DNA from: Crocodylus rhombifer
Taxonomy: Eukaryota; Chordata; Crocodylia; Crocodylidae
Assembly (NCBI GenBank): GCA_038503035.1
Contig: JAVSML010020804.1
Location: 248,001-312,000 of the forward strand
Length of the DNA stretch: 64,000 nucleotides
Reading direction: 5' to 3'
This document shows, piece after piece, positions 10,399 to 21,220 of the stretch (its first letter is position 1; each line of letters begins with the position of its first letter). The position numbers and the translations under genes were made by a program. The notes beneath the pieces are model-generated. The model was not told the DNA's origin and searched no databases. It saw nothing but the letters and a program-made list of their open reading frames with translations.

Positions 10399-12690
10399 CT
10401 ATTTACAATGTGGTTTCTGTGTGCTCCCTTCTGGGGTGGAGGGCCAGGGGGTGGGGCACCTAGGGAGCCTGGGGACACTTAGCCAGCACCCTGGCCTCTG
10501 GCTGTTTCCCTCTGGGTGGCACACCATGGCAAGGCCAGCAGGTGTGGGGCTCACCCAGGAGTGATGGCAGCTGCTGGTCCCCCAGTGTGGGCAGCTCCAC
10601 CTCCGGCAGCCAGTAGCCAGGGCCAGTAGGGCTGGTGCATGGTCTTGGCCCACTGCAGACAGCTCAGACTCCATGCCCATGTGGAGCCAGGGTGAGTAGT
10701 AGGGCTGGGCCCAGGCAGGGGGCTGGGTGGCAGGGGCTTCTGGTGGGTGGAAGCAGCATTGGACCTACACTAAGGCCTAAGCGGGGGCCTGCTGCTGAGT
10801 AGTGGCTAGCTGCCAGGGGCCAGGTGGGCTAGGACCGGGCAGCATAGGCAGGGCAGCAGGCAGCAAGAAGGTGACCACCAAGGCCAGGATGCTGTCCAGC
10901 ACACAGCAGTCATCCTCCATGGCCTACACTATTCTGGCCATGACTGCACCCTGCTTCTGCAAGGCCTTCACTCCTGGTCTGCCAAGTCCCATTCTTCCTT
11001 GTAGTGGTTCCACGCTTCCTCATGTGGTCCCGCACATCCTCACAGGCCATGTCTGCCTGCCACCTGTCCTGCTGGGCATCATCCATGCATCTACCTGCTG
11101 GTTCTCTACAGCCGTCACCAGCTGGTCCAATAGGAAGGTCCAATCTGGGTCCTCCTCCTGCAGAGCTGGTGCCTCTGCAGGGCCCCAGCTGTGGGTGGCA
11201 GTGACCTTGAGGCCATATCCTGGCTGCCAACTGAGGCCTCTCCCCTGTGTACAGCTGAAGAGCCTGCAGAGCCATGAGAAAGAAGCTGTTTGTGAGAGCT
11301 TGCAACATTTCTGAAATAAGATGTTTTGTACCAGGGGCTCATGTGCTGCCTGGCCTAAAGTCAGGCATGCACATGTGCCCATGGACCATGGTAAGTCAGC
11401 CTAGCAGACCCAGGCCCAGGTGACTGCTAGCCGAGCCCCCTGTCTCCATTTGCTCCCCAAGAGCCAGTGGGCCACTGGGTGCTGGCTGCAGGCAGCCTGT
11501 CTTCCCTCAGGTGACCTCTCTGGGAACATGCCCTGGCACAACCCCTGTGCTGTGCCCCGACTGTACCTCTGCTGCACATGTCCTGAGCTTTTTGCATGGA
11601 CCAAGGGGTACCCAACCCCCTAATGTCCTATTGCTGTTGGTTGCCATGGTGCCCCAGGTGCACCTGTGGGCACCATGAGGTAAGGGACCCTGAGCTTTGA
11701 CAGTGTGGGGGGCAAGCCTGGGCTGCCCTGCAACCTCCATCACTGCCTGTAGGGCTACCTGTGCTACATAACCCTGCCCCCTTCAGCCAAGGAGGGCATT
11801 GCCACCAGCCTTGACACATTCTTTAGCATGTGAGAGGACCTTGCCTGCCTACCTGTGGGGGCACAGGCTGCTCAATAAAGTTTGCAGGGCCTGGGGCTGA
11901 CTCCATGGGGTTTGCCATGTAGGTGGGGCTGGCTTTCCTGGCAGCTCCAGTTGGTTCCAAGCGGTGGCAATGGCATGCAGCTCCCAGTCGATTCACTGGG
12001 TGGTGGGGCATGACCTGCAGGTGCCCTGGAAGGAACTGGCGCTGCTGGCGGCCGGTGGTAACATGGCCACTAGTGCTTCATGGTTGAGGCTGAGGCAGTG
12101 GAACTCTCTGGGCAGGCACTGGCCTGGGCTCCCTGAGCTGCTGGTGGAAGCTGGGGGGTGGGGAGTTTGGCAGAACAGGCTACTGGCATCCCAAGGGGCC
12201 CTCCCCTGGCAACACATCACTGCAGATGCCAGGATGGAGTCGGGGGCTCAGGTAGGCCAGTTGTGCTGGTGTACATAGCACAGCTGCGGCTGGGTACCAG
12301 GGTGCAAGGATAGCATCCAGTTGCCGCATGAAGGGCATGAAGTTGTAGGCAGTCCCCAGTCACTGGTTGGGTCAGTGATGGTGACTCACTGTGCCCGCAA
12401 GGCCTTAACCTTTATGTGGCACTGCCACACCGACCAGCTGTCCCCTTGCTTCCACATCCAGCCTGATACCTCTTCCTAGACATGCACTTTGGAGCACTGA
12501 CCCCAGACTAACTGGTTCCACCTTATCCCACAGCACCACAAGTTGCCAGTATCCTCCTGTGAACAGTTGAGGCCCCTGGGTGATGGCATATAGTGTCAGC
12601 GAAGATGCCATTGGGCCTCCTGCACCAGTTCTCAGGGCCTCTTCATGGCTGGCCATGTGCTGCCAAGCCTGGGCAGCTGCCTGCAGCACT
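10399..12690 (-). pseudogene. Possible second Harbinger gene or inverted transposase part, heavily broken
   Basis: GC-rich stretch with minus-strand frames 12689-12405, 11743-11507, 11382-11020 and 10680-10399, none continuous. Fragments such as 'LLDQLVTAVENQQVDA' (around 11110) resemble the helical tail of Harbinger Myb/SANT-like proteins, and 'GYVAQVALQAVMEVAG' (around 11750) resembles the 'kGyfsvvLQAvvD' block of Harbinger transposases. Both matches are weak and by eye. If the second is real, transposase N-terminal sequence is inverted relative to the C-terminal half at 9589. I cannot decide between the two readings. Confidence 0.25.
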
Positions 12691-13099
12691 CAGTGCAGGA
12701 GCTTGACATAGGACTAGGAGCTGCACAGCAAAATTATGCCCTGCAGCACCTGTGGGGTCTTGGCAGGCTTCTGGGAGTTGGCTGCAGGTAGCTAGTGCTG
12801 GCCTCAGTGGCCAGGAGCTGGCTGCAGCTGGGCCCAGGGATGCAGGCAGGCTAGTACAGGTAGCCCGCAGCTTGCGCATGGGAAGCAAAGGCCAGAGTCC
12901 CATCCCATCCCGTCCCCCCCACCCCCCAGCTCCCTGCTGTTGTGCCCCAGGGCTCAAAATGCCTGCATACTTTTAAAGGACCTGTGGCTGGGGCTACCAT
13001 AGATGCAGCCCAGCCCTTAGGCAGGAGAGGCTCCCAGCCCTGGGGCTGAGCTCAGGCTAGCCACCTACTGGAAGGGCTGACCAGGAACAAATCTGCATG

Positions 13100-13290
13100 T
13101 GTAGATCCCTGTTGGCATCTACACATTCATTACTTTGCAGTAACTATTTGCTACTTGCAATTGCAGGTAGCAAAATTTACTCATGAGTAGAGAAGTTTAC
13201 TGCGTGGTAAGCATGTGCACATGTAGATGAACGCACTGAGCAGTAAATTATGCTACTTCGCAGTAAAGTGTCTCATGTAGACACATCCAA
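13100..13290. repeat. Palindromic MITE-like repeat
   Basis: Left half carries GGCATCTACACATTCATTAC and TTGCAGTAA; the right half carries the inverted counterparts TTCGCAGTAAAGTG and CATGTAGACACATCC. Between them are further TTACTGCGTGGTAA and GAGCAGTAAA motifs. The whole about 190 bp reads as an imperfect palindrome, as in many MITEs. No target-site duplication identified. Confidence 0.5.
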
Positions 13291-15409
13291 TATTCATCTC
13301 ACTGAACTGCTATCCCTTTGATCTCTTTTGGTTCCCCATAGCCCAGCTTCAACAGGAAAGGTTGAGAGTGTTACTTATGTGCCTAAAGGAGGAGATTTTG
13401 GCCCGCATCTCTAGAACTGAAGAACAAGTGCATTTTTGTATCCCTGTTTATTTCACTGGGCTTTCTATGGATGGCTACTTTCCATTGTCAAGCTCTCCAA
13501 TCAAAAACAGTAGTGGCTAATACAGATTACATTTGTGAGCTCACAAGAGTTTGCCACACCTAAAATTTATGCCTCCTGCAAACGGAGATCAGCTCTGAAA
13601 ATGGTATTGTGTAGCTCTCTGTTCATCAGGTCTCCAGAGAAGGTCACATGGGCCATGTGTAAAGAGAATACAGCCCAGGGCTTGTACAGACATTCAGCTT
13701 CTCCTGGGAGAGCACAAAAGAGTCCAGCTCCCTTTCATATACCACCAGAAACTGTCCATTATTTTTATGAGCCCTGTTAACAGAGATACAAAAATAGACA
13801 AATCTTAATTTTGGAATTAGAGGAGAGCTTTTAGTAAGAAATATTAACAGGATATGTATTATCTGGGTAAAAAGATGTGATTTGAAAATATTCACCCTTC
13901 TGTAATCAAGAGAGGGAGACAGGTACCTCAAATTTCAGGACACAACAGACCTATAAGTCGTCTGTTTTAAATGGGGCAGGAAGGACGTTACTGTTCTGTA
14001 GTGCGCTTCAGCTGATGCAATACAACTGTTATGTCTGTCCACTCTTACCCTGCAGTTAGTGAAAGTAATCTGCAATGATTTATGAATAGGGGGGTAGATT
14101 ATTGAGGTTTGGCTGCTGCTGCTTACAGTGGGACAGAGAAGGTGAAACAGAACAGCAGATTCAGCTGCATCATGATATGTTGCCCCCACATTTTAAACTT
14201 TTATCATCATCTTTCCATGCCCTTAGAGGAAAGATAATAGTACTTGATTATTAGGTGACTGGTAATTGATATCCAGTAATTTATTTATGCATGCAAAAAT
14301 AAATATATATTTATGAATTAAACAAATGCATCTATAATTTCTGTAGACTTAATTGTAATTGCCTTTTGGTCCTCAAGAGCACATAAAAAGATTAGCAGAC
14401 TTCACAATCATATTATGATAATCAAAGATCTTAACTAATATAACAAATAGCCAATTACTGAAATGCTAAGAACTCCAGGGCTGCCTGAGGAAACTATGGC
14501 TATCAAACCTAATAGTATTCCTAGGGCCATGGATAATCAATGGGTTAACTCATGCAAATACATGCTTTCCTGATTTTTTTAAAATACTAATACAAGACAC
14601 AAGCCCTGAATCTCTGGAAGCCCACCACAATCAGGGGTGTTTCATCTCTGAACAAATCCAAGGCAATTTCCTCCCTATTCTCAGGTGGCAGTTGAACATA
14701 ACCTGCTTATTCATGTGCAGCTGTCACAATGAAATTTAGTCCAGGTTTATGTTTTGACCTTTTGTGTCTTAGCCTGCTCATGTGTCCAAGGCCTAACCAT
14801 CTGTGATAGAGAAAATGTCCATATAATAGCATATCTGTGCTGGTCTATAGTAATAGCATATCTACCTTCGACTACTGGGCTGTACAAGGTGTTCAACAAC
14901 AGGATAGCAGATACTGTGCTGTTTAGTAAAGAAGGCAAAAGGACCCAAAACAGAATATTGTCCAGAAACATTGTGCCTGTATTAGAGCTTTTGGTCATAT
15001 TGTAACTCAAGTGAATTGATTGCTAGTTAATTTGACTTAACTTGCATGACTGTAAATGCAAACACAATGCTGGTGTCCACACTCTGTAAATATGTTTATT
15101 TCAGGCCACAAGTCCACAGTCATAGTTCAGTTTAAGGAAGTATGAAGGCAGTGAACTGGTGGAGATAGAGAGTATGTAATAGGTTATATCAAATGGTACT
15201 GGATCATATTGGGTTGGCCAGGCTTTTTGTTAAGTTATGACAAGAATGCCTACACGTATATGAACAGACTTTTAAAACATTTGTAAATATCTAAATAAAT
15301 AACTGTGTCTTGTGGCAGGAAGAGATGAAAATTTGAGAAAAAAGCAAAAGATGAAAAATTGATATTTTGAAGAAAAAATCCTTAAGAAATGGAAGGAGAG
15401 CATGAATAA
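13291..15409. other. AT-rich unique DNA, no gene seen
   Basis: No coding similarity. The overlapping opposite frames at 14747-15010 are mirror images of one another and have no domain. ATAAATATATATTTAT at about 14300 is a simple AT-rich palindrome. Confidence 0.5.
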
Positions 15410-16609
15410 TAGGGCTGTGCGAACTTTCGCTAGCTGTTTTGTTTCAATGTTGTTTTCAGTTGTTTCAAGCTCGAAACAGTGAAATCAAAATGAAATGAAG
15501 GGCTTCAAAACAGCCTTGAAATGAAACGTGGCAGTCAAACATTTTGAAAGTTTTGAAATGTTTTGAATTTCGAAGCAGCCAAGTGATGGGAAGCAGGGGA
15601 GAGCCAGGGCTGCGCTGCAAGCGGCTCCACAGCCCAATGTGGCTCAGCCCAGCGGGGAGCACAGCCCTGACTTGCCCCACCTCCCGCTGCTGAGCTGCGC
15701 TCTGTGGGGCTGGTATAGCCAATTGGAACCCAGTGCTGGATCTGCCTGCCTCCCAACGCTGGGCTGTGCCCCGCCAGCCCCACTGAGCTCATCCCGGTGG
15801 CAGGAGGCAGGCAGAGCCAGTGCTGCACTCCACCTCCCACCACCAGGCATAGTTCCATGGGACTGGGAGCTTCTGGGAGCTGAGTCTGGTGAAGGGAGGC
15901 AGAGCGCAGCAATTCCAGTGCCACTGCGCTCCAATTCCCCCCACTGGGCTCAGTTCCATGGGGTTTTGAGCCACTGGGAGCTGAGCCTAGTGGAGGGAGG
16001 CAGGGCACTGGGAGCTGAGCCTGGTGGAGAGAGCTGAGCCTGGGGCCAGCGGCAGCATCAATCTTTCCAGCGCATGCTCAGTGCTGGTCCCAGGCGGCAG
16101 CAGCAGCCTCCTGCCATCTGGTAGGCAAATCAGGGTCTGCCCTCACCCCTGGCAGGGCTGCAGGGGCTCTGCCGGACTCCTCCTGGGGCTGTGGGCATCT
16201 GATCTGCCTGCCAGATCACAGGAGGCTGCTCCTGCTCCCCAGCTCTTGCTTCTCAACACCTTGAGGTGCAATTTCCCAGAAACCTCTGCACCTATCTCTT
16301 TGGAACTTGGCAGACTTCATGCCCTCAGAAGGGGATACCACCTCTGCAACTTTCATTCAAATCAGGCAAGAAATGATAAAGTTATAGGCAGTTTTGTGCT
16401 TCCCCATTATAGCCTATGGGTGAAACGTCAAAACAGCATTGAAACAGCAAAACAGTTTCAACAAAATGAAATAGAACAGTGCTTTCAAAACTAAACAAAA
16501 CTCAAAATGATACACTGTTCCATCGAAACATATAATGGAATATAATGGAAACAATTCCATTTTTTTGCAAAAAATTGAATTGAAAAATTCAGTTTTTTAG
16601 CCATGCTAA
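15410..16609. mobile_element. hAT-like non-autonomous element related to 27106-27566
   Basis: Starts TAGGGCTGTGCGAAC, nearly the same terminus as the TSD-proven element at 27106 (TAGGGCTGAGTGAAG). Both ends are rich in GAAAC/GTTTC and TTTTGAA motifs in opposite orientation (15440-15570 and 16420-16560). The middle (15590-16260) is GC-rich and repeats variants of 'ACTGGGAGCTGAGCC', without coding potential. The right end near 16609 is decayed and the candidate 8-bp duplication is poor, so that boundary is approximate. Confidence 0.5.
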
Positions 16610-16830
16610 GTAGATAACAAAACTGGAAAATATTTATCCCTGCTACGATAGGAAAGGCCCCCTGGAGTGGCTGTTATGTCCCTTGATGCCATGTGACTCC
16701 TGTCCTGCTCCAGGTCCTTTGGTACCCTCCCCTTGTTCTTAGCTGCCATGACTTGATGAAATTATTTCCTTATGAAAACGGAGGCTGCCCCAAGGTCCCA
16801 GAGTAAGCTTTTGCTATTTTGCGCCTAGCA

Positions 16831-18163
16831 CAGGGGTGGCCAAAATATGGCCTGCAAGGCCATTCTATCCAGCCTGTGGGGCCCCTTAAAAATTTAGAAA
16901 ATTAATATTTATCTGTCTTTGGTTCCTGTCAAAAAGGACAGGAACCGGGGGCACTGGGACCCAGGGGAAGCCCTGTGGGCTCCCGCAACAGCAGGGCCCA
17001 CTCGGCCCCACCCCCACCCCCACAGCCAAAAGCCCCAGCAGGAGCTTCTGGCCTGGGACCACGCAACTGCACCGGCACCGGAAACTCAGGTATGGGTGGG
17101 GGAGAAGAGCAGGGGAGGACCCAGGCAGGGAAGGAGCCCAGGAAAAAGTGGCCCAGGGAAAAGCTGAGTGCGGGGAAAGCAGCCCCTCCTGCATCCCATG
17201 GCTAGCGTTCCCTGCTGCAGCTGCTCACAGTCCATGTGGGGATGTCCTGAGCAGGCACAGGCAGCCCCATGTGGGCTACAAATGGCTGCAGCATGGGGCG
17301 CCAGCCACGGGGCGGGGGAGGGGCTGCTTTTACCTCCACTGTAATCCACCCCCACAGCCAGCCTGGGCTCCAGGCTGGCTGTGGACTCGCCCATCAGGCT
17401 GCACAGTGGCAGCAGCAGCAGCTGTGCCCCCCCCCTCCCCTTGCTGTGCTGGGCAGCGTTTACTGCTGCTGCCCGCCTGGAGCTCGTACACTGGGCAGCC
17501 TAGAGGCAGCAGTGGCAAACACTGCCCAGCGTGGCGAGCTGGTGGGCTGCAGCTGCTGCCACCGTGCGCAGCCCCAACCGGCAAGCCCAGAGCAGGCACA
17601 GGGCCCAGGCTGGCAGCAGGGGCGGGTACCTGGTGATGCTGAGTGTGGAGGCGGGAAAAGCGGCTCCTCACCTGCCCTGTGGCCAGTGCCCCATGCTGAA
17701 GCCACTCACAGCCTGCGTGGGGCTGCCTGTGCCTGCTCAGGACAGTTCCCTGCCAGGGAGCAGGGGGTCAGGGCTGCATGCTGCCCCCCGGCTGTACCAC
17801 AGGGCTGTGGGGCACTGGGAGTGAGCAGGTGCACAGGGCCCACACAGGTGTCGCAGGGCCCAGACCAGGGCAGCAGGAGTACAGGGTCTCGGCTGGCAGG
17901 GGCTCCATGGAGCCAGCCCAGTGCCCCACTCTCCCTGCTGGTGCAGCCCAGCCCGGCTGCACAGACCCTGCCAGCCTGTGGCCTGCTCTGCACCCCACCA
18001 GTGCTGGCCCTGAGACATTGGTCCCAAGACATTGGGACATTTGTCCTAAGATGGTGACCAGGGGGCAGGGCACCTATTAAGGGGTGGGGCTACCCATGCG
18101 GCCCTCAATTCCTTACCAAAACTGGGTAAGCGGCCCTCCGCCTGAAATAATTGCCCACCCCTG
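16831..18163 (+). mobile_element. hAT non-autonomous transposon, 1333 bp, perfect 8-bp duplication
   Basis: Terminal inverted repeats CAGGGGTGGCCAAAATATGG (left) and TTGCCCACCCCTG (right), flanked on both sides by GCCTAGCA (16823-16830 and 18164-18171), an exact 8-bp target-site duplication. The interior is very GC-rich with repeated blocks such as AGCAGGCACAGGCAGCCCCA in both orientations. Long open frames there (for example 17269-18057) exist in several overlapping phases on both strands and show no transposase domain. The same element is present inverted at 35122-36563, and a 147-bp internal-deletion relative sits at 26874-27020. It is inserted in a putative LTR. Confidence 0.92.
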
Positions 18164-18171
18164 GCCTAGCA

Positions 18172-19346
18172 GATCCCTCACGGACTCAGATGGCCCCCAT
18201 GCTGTCCTTCAAGCACTAGGTGGGGCCCTCCTGCCTCTATTCATGCTCCAGGACACCAGTTGCCTTAACGGCTATTGTAGCCTCCTTCCACCCCTACAGT
18301 CACATCCTCCATGCCTTGCAGATGTTACTGGTTATCACTCCAGTGGAACACCTTGTGTCCAAGACAATGTCAGGCCTCCTCAGGCATCCATGACCTTGTT
18401 GGGGCCTTGGCCTTCCTGGCCGCTGCCTCTTTTCTTTAGCTGGACCCCTTAGCTTAGGCCTACTGCACTGGGCCTCAGCTTACAAGCTCCGGCCCCAGTC
18501 TCATCCCTCTCAGGCTCTGGGTCCCTGGCCCTGGTTTTCACCCCTATCGGGTTCCAGCCCTAGCCCTCCTGGCTTTAAGCCTCTGTTGTCTCAGGCTTTG
18601 TCCCTCTCAGTCCCCACCTGCCTGCCTTGTGCCCAGCCCTAACATGGCTCAAAACACCCATATGCCTCTGAGGTCGTGCCCCTGCCTCTGGGAGGGCTCA
18701 ATTATGTGCCTCTCAGGTACCTCTGTTGCTTGTGCTCCTGCCCCTGGCAGGGGTCAAAACTGCATGTTCTTCTCAGGCTCCCTTATTGGCCTACTCATCA
18801 CTCCTTATAATTACTCCTGGTCTACCAGTACAACTCAAACAAAAAAGGCAAGCAACCACTTAACAAAAACTTCCCTCCTACTTTGGGTCACACAAGCATT
18901 TGGCCAGCCATCCTCCAGTGGATCTGGCTCACACGTCAGTGCCTCCAGGGCTTCAGTGCCTGTCAAGGGCTCCCAGGCAGCTCCTTCCTGCTGAGAGTGC
19001 TGTCTCCTGTGGATCATGGGCCCTTTTCCTTCCTTTCTCCAGGAGCTGGCTTTTAAACTCCTTGGAGCACAGCTCCTCTTTGGTCAAGTGACTCTAGCCC
19101 CAGCTCAGCTGTCCCTCTTTCATTTTAATGGGCAGCTTACAGCTGCTGCTCTGGCTGCCAAGGCAGTGCCCTTGCTGCTAAAGCGTGACTCTGCCCTAGT
19201 ACTGCTGGGAAGCTAGCTGGGCTGTAGGTGTTCACAGCCTCTGGGGCCCTCGCTGCCTATTCCCTTACAGCCGGCTCATAATGAGCAGTCTTCCACTTGG
19301 GCTGCTTCTCCCTTAAAGTACTGGGAGCTCCTGGCTCCTTGTTACA
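18172..19346 (-). other. Major part of the putative LTR, non-coding
   Basis: C- and T-rich on the + strand, with an A-rich stretch (18835-18865) and no conserved domain in any frame. Contents are consistent with the transcribed R/U5 part of a long LTR read on the minus strand. Confidence 0.4.
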
Positions 19347-19582
19347 TCCCCCTCACTTCCCTTCCCATGCCCCGTCCCTGCCAAAAAAGGAAAAATAAAA
19401 AGTGCAGAACACTTTACTACAATTTGCATTTTTAACCAGCACTTTTTCCCAGTAGAATCAGTTACTGTTCCACTTCCCAACTAATGCCTAGAAAAACACT
19501 TAATAAGTGCTCACTGACTTAGCTGTAAGTGTTACTAGTTATATATTTACCTTGGTCTTCATTCACCATAAGAAAGTAAGGT

Positions 19583-20595
19583 AAGCAATGGGGTCCCCCC
19601 CATGAGTCCGTGCTAGGGCCTTCATTGTTTAATATATTTATAAATGATTTAGGAAGGAGAGTTAATCAAGCTGCCAAGTTTACAGAGGACACCAAATTAT
19701 TCAGGATAATGAAAAACAAAGATGACTGTGAAGAACTGCAGAAGGATTTTATAAAATTGAATGAATAGCCAAAAAAAAAAAAAAAGGCAGATGAAGTCCA
19801 CTGTTGATAACTAAAAAGTGATGCAGAAAGAATAACTTGAGATTAACAAACATGTTGATGGGCTCCACATTAACTGTTAGTACTCAAAGAGATCTTTGAA
19901 TTATTGTAGCTAGTCCTCTTTGGTACTTTGGAAACTTTGGTACAGTGTTTAGCAGCAATAAAAAGAGCAAATAGGGTGTTAGGGATTATTAAGAAGGGAA
20001 TTGAAAACAAAGCTGAAATTGTTATTATGTCTCTGTATACCTCACTGGTACACGTGGACCTTGAATACTGTGTATGGTTCCCATCTGCCTACCTTCAAAA
20101 GGATATAGTTAATGTAGAAAAGGTACAGAAAAGTGCAATAAGGATATGGAGGGACATGGAGAAATTTCCATATGAGGGACACAGAGGCACAAAGAGAAAT
20201 TTCCACATGAGGAGAGACTAAGTAGGCTAGGAGTTTTCTGCTTTGAGGAAAATACAGCTGAGAGTGATATGATAGAAGCCTATAAAATAATGAAGGCATG
20301 GAGGAAGCAGAGGGAATTAACACTACAGTTAAATTATTAGAAAACAGTTAAATTATTATTAAAACAAATAAAAGGAAGTTCTTTTTCACTGAGCTCCTTA
20401 GTAGTAGTACTCATCACCACAAGATGTTGTAGAGGCTGACAGTTTCATCAGGTTCAAACAAGGATTAGACAAATCAATGCAGAATCGGTCTATCAGTGGG
20501 CATTGGACATGATAGACGCACAGACTCTAAATTAGGACTTCCTAGGCCTCTAGATGCTGAAAGCTGAAAGCCAGAGGGGCAAGTGGGCAGAGCAG
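19583..20595 (+). pseudogene. Old CR1-lineage LINE copy (reverse transcriptase C-terminus and 3' end)
   Basis: Reads through LINE RT landmarks with many lesions: 'ESVLGPSLFNIFINDLGR' (about 19600), a decayed 'FTEDTKLF' catalytic box, a region like 'QMKSTVDN', then the open frame 19928-20221 with 'CLAAIKRANRVLGIIKKGIENKAEIVIMSLYTSL' split over its length and 'LEYCVWFPSAYLQKDI'. The copy continues into the ORF2 C-terminus ('KRKFFFT'-like) and 3' UTR near 20590. Codon choice and motifs differ clearly from the younger CR1 copies in this window. It belongs to the widespread older CR1/L3-like lineage of amniotes. The A-run at 19772-19786 is a later expansion. Confidence 0.85.
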
Positions 20596-20893
20596 CCAGA
20601 ATAGCCCCTGCATAAATACATTGTGTGAACCTTTATTCAAAGTTCAGTCTCTGAAAAAGATCCCATGAATCCTTAGCCAAGTAGGCTAAGAGACTTTTGA
20701 AAGCCAGTCTTCCAAAAGGCCTATCTGCCAGTCTAACTTGGGGATGGGATTTGTTGGCAGCATCAGGACTGCCAGCTCTTCAACTCCCCATGCATATCTT
20801 GGGTAAGTGCCCCCTCTCCTACCTGCCTTTTCACTGCAAGGCAATATGGAGAATTAAAAATTGCCTGAATCCATTTGATTGAATGCTCTATAG

Positions 20894-21220
20894 CAAGGGT
20901 GTCTAACTTATCAGGCCTGGCAAGCCAGATGACTGGCATGAAGACCAGGCCAGATAATCCCTGTGAACCAGATCCAGTGTGTGGAGCCAGTCTGGCATGG
21001 GTGTTGCATGCAGCACCCATACTGGCCCCAACTGCACGTGCTTCATGCAGCACGTGCTGGATCCAGTTCCATGTACCAGTTGCACCATGTACCAGACTTG
21101 CCCCACATGCCACATGTAGAGTGTGGGTCCAGTCCTGCATGCATCGAGTCTGAGACCCATGGGTAGCAGCAAGGGTTGGAAGATACGGCTCCATGGGCTG
21201 GATCTAAAGCCATCTGAAAA
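20894..21220 (+). mobile_element. hAT (Charlie-like) element, right end not resolved
   Basis: Left terminus CAAGGGTGTCTAACTTATC is like the TSD-supported element at 49018 (CAAGGGTGTCAAACATA). The interior has GC-rich palindromic stretches such as GTTGCATGCAGCAC and CACGTGCTTCATGCAGCACGTG. Sequence near 21190-21220 (CCATGGGCTGGATCT) looks like a subterminal region, but no matching right terminus or duplication of CTCTATAG was found. Confidence 0.5.

Larger units (their letters stand above)
9416..13095 (+). mobile_element. Decayed PIF/Harbinger DNA transposon, right end undefined
   Basis: The left end CTAAGGATAGAAATT and the next about 165 bp align colinearly with the left end of the element at 36572 (CTAGGGACAGACATT), including the shared GATCAGAAACTGGTT, AGATAAACCTGG-like and TTAACTGATTTGG-like blocks. 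The region from 9580 onward is GC-rich and contains a Harbinger transposase C-terminus on the + strand (9589-10110) and convergent poly(A) signals. The matching right terminus (a sequence ending like GTCTGTCCCTAG) is not found, so the right boundary at about 13095 is a guess from the drop in GC content and the start of the next repeat. Confidence 0.65.
16641..19346 (-). mobile_element. Putative solo LTR (about 1365 bp) interrupted by a hAT element
   Basis: Read on the minus strand the segment begins TGTAACAAGGAGCC at 19346 and ends ...CGTAGCA at 16641, i.e. TG...CA. It is flanked by TCCC on both sides (16637-16640 and 19347-19350). A TATA-like TTTAAAAG lies 289 bp from the 5' end on the minus strand (19057-19051). 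Removing the hAT insertion 16831-18163 plus one 8-bp duplication leaves about 1365 bp, close to the solo LTRs at 58110-59459 (1350 bp) and 49727-51167 (1441 bp). No internal retroelement genes. The short 4-bp duplication could be chance. Confidence 0.5.

Noticed and set aside
13100..13290. Right terminus of the Harbinger element at 9416
   Set aside because: Its ends (CATCTACACATT / CATGTAGACACATCC) do not match the CTAGGGACAGAC terminus, so I treat it as a separate palindromic repeat.
17269..18057. 262-codon open frame on +
   Set aside because: It lies inside a hAT element with proven ends. Several overlapping frames on both strands are equally open because the DNA is very GC-rich, and there is no domain.
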